Source: Selenomonadaceae bacterium (lineage in GTDB: Bacteria > Bacillota > Negativicutes > Selenomonadales > Selenomonadaceae). Taken from it: DNA of 7,205 nucleotides. The notes below the pieces were generated by a model, which was not told the DNA's origin, made no database searches, and saw only the letters and a program-made list of their open reading frames with translations. Below are positions 4,915 through 7,205 of the stretch, piece by piece. The stretch spans positions 1 to 7,205 of the forward strand of contig JAEERZ010000114.1 of NCBI GenBank assembly GCA_016286075.1, in the 5' to 3' direction. The number at the start of each line of letters is the position of its first letter. The stretch's first letter is position 1. The position numbers and the translations under genes are program-made.

Positions 4915-6651
4915 ATGAACCATCTTTCTGTCTCGAAGAAGCTGGCTCTTGCCTTCGGCATTTTGTTTCTGCTTTTCGCGGGCTTTGGCTATTTCGCCGT
5001 GCGCTCGGCGGAAAACATCGGCAAAGAGGTTCGGAACATCGGCGACTGGATGGAGTCCCGCGACCGCGTGGCGGTCATTTCCGAGACGGCGGCGGGCCTG
5101 CATCGCGCGCTGATGTATCGGATTACCGTGGAGGACCCGGCGGCACGGCAGGAATGGGCGAAAGCGGAAAAAGAACGCATCGCCACAGTAAACGAAGCCT
5201 TCGCCGAATACGAAAAAACGCTGAACGAGACGGAATATGACACAGAAGAGGAAAAGGAAAGCGACTTTAAAATTCTGAACGCGGAAAAGGCACTCTGGGA
5301 AAAATACCGCATCGAAGTGGAAAAAGTTGACAAGCTGCTGGATGCCGGCGACCGGAAGGCGGCGGACACGCTCTTGGAAAAGGACACCGCCAAGGCATTT
5401 TCCGCGCTGATCGACGCGATGGAGGAGGACGCCAACAGCTGCCGTGAAGGCACGCAAGAGGCATTAGACGCCGGCGAGGCAGCGTATCAGTCCGTCATCA
5501 AGATGGCGATCGGCGCCAGCATCGCAATCCTCGTCATTTCCATCCTCGTCCTCGTCACGCTGACGAGAACCATCAAAAACTCCGTCACCACCATTACGAC
5601 CACCGCGAAAAAAGCGGCGGACGGCAACCTCATCAAAAACATCGAGCTGAATACCGAAGACGAATTCGGGGAAATCGCCAAATATTTCAACGATATGCTC
5701 GACGCCACCCGCAGCGTCCTCCTTCGAATGCAGGGCACGGCTGAAGAGGTCGCCCAAAGCTCCGAGCGTCTGACGGAAAACGCAGAACAATCCGCACAGG
5801 CCACCCAAAGCGTGGCCGAAGCCGTCACCAACGTCTCCGCCTCCACGTCCATGCAGATGGACGCGCTGAACGAAACCACCGAACGCGTCGAGCGTCTGAA
5901 AGAAGGCATGCACAACGTCGTCGAGGTCGTTCGCACCGGCATGAAGAGCGTTCACGACGCCGTGGAACACGCGAACGAGGGCAATACGCTGGCGGCCGCC
6001 ACCGTCCAGCAGATGAACCGCATCGCCGACACCGTAGCAGAATCTGCGGGCACCGTCGCGAAATTGGGCGAAAGCTCCAAAGAAATCGATTCCATCGTCG
6101 AAGTCATCACCGGCATCGCCGGGCAGACGAACCTCTTGGCGCTGAACGCCGCCATCGAAGCGGCTCGCGCCGGAGAACACGGCCGGGGCTTCGCCGTCGT
6201 CGCCGAAGAAGTCCGAAAGCTCGCCGAAGAATCCCGTTCGGCAGCGGAACAAATCGGCGAGCGCATCCGCGCCATCCAGCAGTCCACAGAATCTGCCGTC
6301 ACCGCCATCGAACTTGGCCGCGACACCGTAGAGGAGGGCAAGGAAAACGTCACCCGCACCGGAGAATACTTCCAGCGCATCGTCGAACAGGTCGAGGCCG
6401 TCCGCGCCTCCACGGAAAATATCCTGAAAACCATCGAAGGGCTCCAAGGCCCCGTCTCCGAAATCGCCAGTCACGCCGACGACGTATCCCGCCAAGCGCG
6501 TTCCGTCGCCGACGAAGCCCAGAGCGTATCCGCCTCCTCCGAGGAACAGGCGGCGGGCATGGACGAAATCGCGAACTCCAGCCGCGCTTTGGCGACGCTT
6601 TCCACCGAAATGCAGCAGATGGTCAAACAATTCAAACTGAAACAACAGTAA
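4915..6651 (+). CDS. Methyl-accepting chemotaxis protein with 4-helix-bundle sensor domain
   Basis: This 578-residue transmembrane chemoreceptor signals to CheA/CheW. Residues 9-29 form the first membrane helix. About 30-193 form an extracytoplasmic all-helical domain rich in E and K that fits the 4HB_MCP family, and 195-217 form the second membrane helix. A HAMP domain follows (about 218-270, with EDEFGEIAKYFNDML). The long coiled-coil signalling domain has its conserved hairpin tip at 395-440 (ITGIAGQTNLLALNAAIEAA, ARAGEHGRGFAVVAEEVRKL). SSEEQAAGMDEI (541-552) matches a receptor methylation site. There is no C-terminal CheR-binding NWETF-type pentapeptide; the protein ends KQFKLKQQ. HAMP lacks the usual proline after the membrane helix (Ser223 in RTIKNSV). 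The ligand is unknown. AAAGGAG (4898-4904) precedes the ATG by 10 bases. A 77-residue gene follows after 12 bp. Confidence 0.96.
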   Translation: MNHLSVSKKLALAFGILFLLFAGFGYFAVRSAENIGKEVRNIGDWMESRDRVAVISETAAGLHRALMYRITVEDPAARQEWAKAEKERIATVNEAFAEYEKTLNETEYDTEEEKESDFKILNAEKALWEKYRIEVEKVDKLLDAGDRKAADTLLEKDTAKAFSALIDAMEEDANSCREGTQEALDAGEAAYQSVIKMAIGASIAILVISILVLVTLTRTIKNSVTTITTTAKKAADGNLIKNIELNTEDEFGEIAKYFNDMLDATRSVLLRMQGTAEEVAQSSERLTENAEQSAQATQSVAEAVTNVSASTSMQMDALNETTERVERLKEGMHNVVEVVRTGMKSVHDAVEHANEGNTLAAATVQQMNRIADTVAESAGTVAKLGESSKEIDSIVEVITGIAGQTNLLALNAAIEAARAGEHGRGFAVVAEEVRKLAEESRSAAEQIGERIRAIQQSTESAVTAIELGRDTVEEGKENVTRTGEYFQRIVEQVEAVRASTENILKTIEGLQGPVSEIASHADDVSRQARSVADEAQSVSASSEEQAAGMDEIANSSRALATLSTEMQQMVKQFKLKQQ

Positions 6652-6663
6652 GGAGTGATAAAA

Positions 6664-6897
6664 ATGTTGCCGGAAGCATTACAGGACAAGATACACGACG
6701 CCAGCAAAGAAAGGATGAAAAGCCAAGCGGAAATCCGCGCCCGCTATTCCAAGTCCTTGGAACAATACCGTCAGCTCTCCCAAAGCGAAAACCCACCCCG
6801 CGAACAGCGCATGATGCTGTTTTACGAGGTGAAGCTGTTGGGATGGATTTTAGGAAAACGGGACAAGGACGTAGCGAACGAAATGAATAAGCCGTAA
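6664..6897 (+). CDS. Unrecognised 77-residue small soluble protein downstream of chemoreceptor
   Basis: I do not recognise this protein. It is charged and probably mostly helical: residues 1-45 are rich in K, E, R and Q (SKERMKSQAEIRARYSKSLE), a short NPPRE break falls near 46-50, and a second helix (QRMMLFYEVKLLGWILGKRD) is amphipathic to hydrophobic. There is no signal peptide, cysteine or clear domain motif. The ATG at 6664 is chosen because AAGGAG (6650-6655) overlaps the receptor stop codon and lies 8 bases upstream; an in-frame GTG at 6655 sits inside that ribosome site and cannot be the start. It is almost certainly cotranscribed with the chemoreceptor (12-bp gap) and followed by a strong terminator 3 bases after its stop. 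A link to receptor function is inferred only from position. Confidence 0.75.
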   Translation: MLPEALQDKIHDASKERMKSQAEIRARYSKSLEQYRQLSQSENPPREQRMMLFYEVKLLGWILGKRDKDVANEMNKP

Positions 6898-6899
6898 AC

Positions 6900-6928
6900 G
6901 AAAGAGCCGCAAGCATCGCGGCTCTTTT
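6900..6928 (+). terminator. Intrinsic terminator of the chemoreceptor operon
   Basis: AAAGAGCCGC (6901-6910) pairs perfectly with GCGGCTCTTT (6918-6927) around a 7-base loop AAGCATC, and a T-rich tail (TTTTCATTT) follows. It begins right after the stop codon of the 77-residue gene. The A-rich 5' arm makes it potentially active on the minus strand too. Confidence 0.9.
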
Positions 6929-7205
6929 CATTTGCTATAGCTAATAATAAGTTTCTTTGTGCAAAAGATTTCGGCATGTATGTATACGATAACAAATGTT
7001 CATCATCGCTTGCTGGTTTTGGCGGGGCTTCGCCCCTCCAATCCTCCCCACACAAGGGGAGAACCCCTTGTGAATCCCCCAGAAAGGCTCTGCGGAGCCG
7101 GGGATTCCGCGGTAAAAGTTCAGAATAACTTATCGGATAACGCATCCCGCGATTAAGCCTCTTGACAACTTGTACTTTAACCCATTTTTGCGGGTCAGAG
7201 TTGAT
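6929..7205. other. Gene-free right end of the window
   Basis: From the terminator to the edge I see no convincing gene on either strand. Bases 6929-7020 are A/T-richer, with short palindromes (GCTATAGC 6934-6941, GTATAC) and no clear promoter. Bases 7021-7107 hold the hairpin array. Bases 7108-7205 include an isolated TTGACA (7162-7167) without a matching -10. A minus-strand frame is open from the edge through this region, but its codon use is unlike the neighbouring genes and it runs through the hairpins and terminator. Confidence 0.6.
7021..7107. repeat. Compact array of G/C-rich hairpins, likely dispersed extragenic palindromic element
   Basis: Three adjoining structures fill 87 bases. 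(1) GGGGC-TTC-GCCCC at 7024-7036, extended by GG/CC after one mismatch (7021-7039). (2) CACAAGGGG (7051-7059) with CCCCTTGTG (7064-7072), a perfect 9-bp stem with loop AGAA. (3) GAATCCCC (7072-7079) with GGGGATTC (7100-7107), a perfect 8-bp stem enclosing a second stem GGCTC-TGCG-GAGCC (7086-7099). CTCCCC (7044-7049) can instead pair with GGGGAG (7056-7061), excluding stem 2. No T-run follows, so this is not a standard terminator. The form is like REP/extragenic palindromic or small MITE elements; whether it recurs in the genome cannot be seen here. Confidence 0.6.

Noticed and set aside
5464..6645. Minus-strand 393-codon open frame opposite the chemoreceptor
   Set aside because: The composition (repeated FDDG/GDG patterns) mirrors the heptad-rich receptor coding sequence; there is no ribosome site or independent motif.
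7021..7107. CRISPR array or intrinsic terminator at the hairpin region
   Set aside because: There are no regularly spaced direct repeats for CRISPR, and no T-run follows any of the stems as a terminator would need.
7162..7190. TTGACA at 7162-7167 as a promoter -35
   Set aside because: No acceptable -10 lies 16-18 bp downstream (TTTTTG at that place) and no gene follows in the window.

Overview
The window shows a bacterial chromosome of moderately high G+C with compact genes, strong Shine-Dalgarno sites (GGAGGTGA, AAGGAAGGGA, AAGGAG) and intrinsic terminators. A LPS/capsule-type fucose operon, an ECF-type membrane protein and a Firmicutes-style chemotaxis receptor occur together. This would fit a member of the Firmicutes with an envelope glycan, possibly a Negativicutes (Selenomonas-like) organism. 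That placement is inference from gene style; nothing in the window is a taxonomic marker.

Left part (1-2440, minus strand): an operon read right to left, gmd - fcl - alpha-1,2-fucosyltransferase (the last cut by the left edge). Gmd converts GDP-mannose to GDP-4-keto-6-deoxymannose, Fcl converts that to GDP-L-fucose, and the GT11 enzyme would transfer fucose to a surface glycan. Gaps of 9 and 19 bp and a promoter with an extended -10 upstream of gmd support a single transcript. A bidirectional intrinsic terminator lies directly behind that promoter and ends the next gene to the right.

Middle (2441-4914, minus strand): a secreted UshA-type 5'-nucleotidase with its own promoter, then a 183-bp A-rich gap holding a cluster of DnaA-box-like 9-mers (one perfect, two with one mismatch), then a six-helix membrane protein resembling ECF-transporter S components. 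A 164-bp divergent region containing a perfect TTTTTCGCGAAAAA palindrome separates it from the plus-strand genes.

Right part (4915-7205, plus strand): a complete methyl-accepting chemotaxis protein followed 12 bp later by an unrecognised 77-residue protein, then a strong terminator. The last 277 bases have no convincing gene. They carry a compact array of hairpins (7021-7107), one nested and two mutually exclusive, that looks like a dispersed extragenic palindromic element.

Most of the window is ordinary. The points most worth a second look are the DnaA-box cluster away from any dnaA gene, the hairpin array, the orphan S component beside an exported nucleotidase, and the small protein paired with the chemoreceptor.
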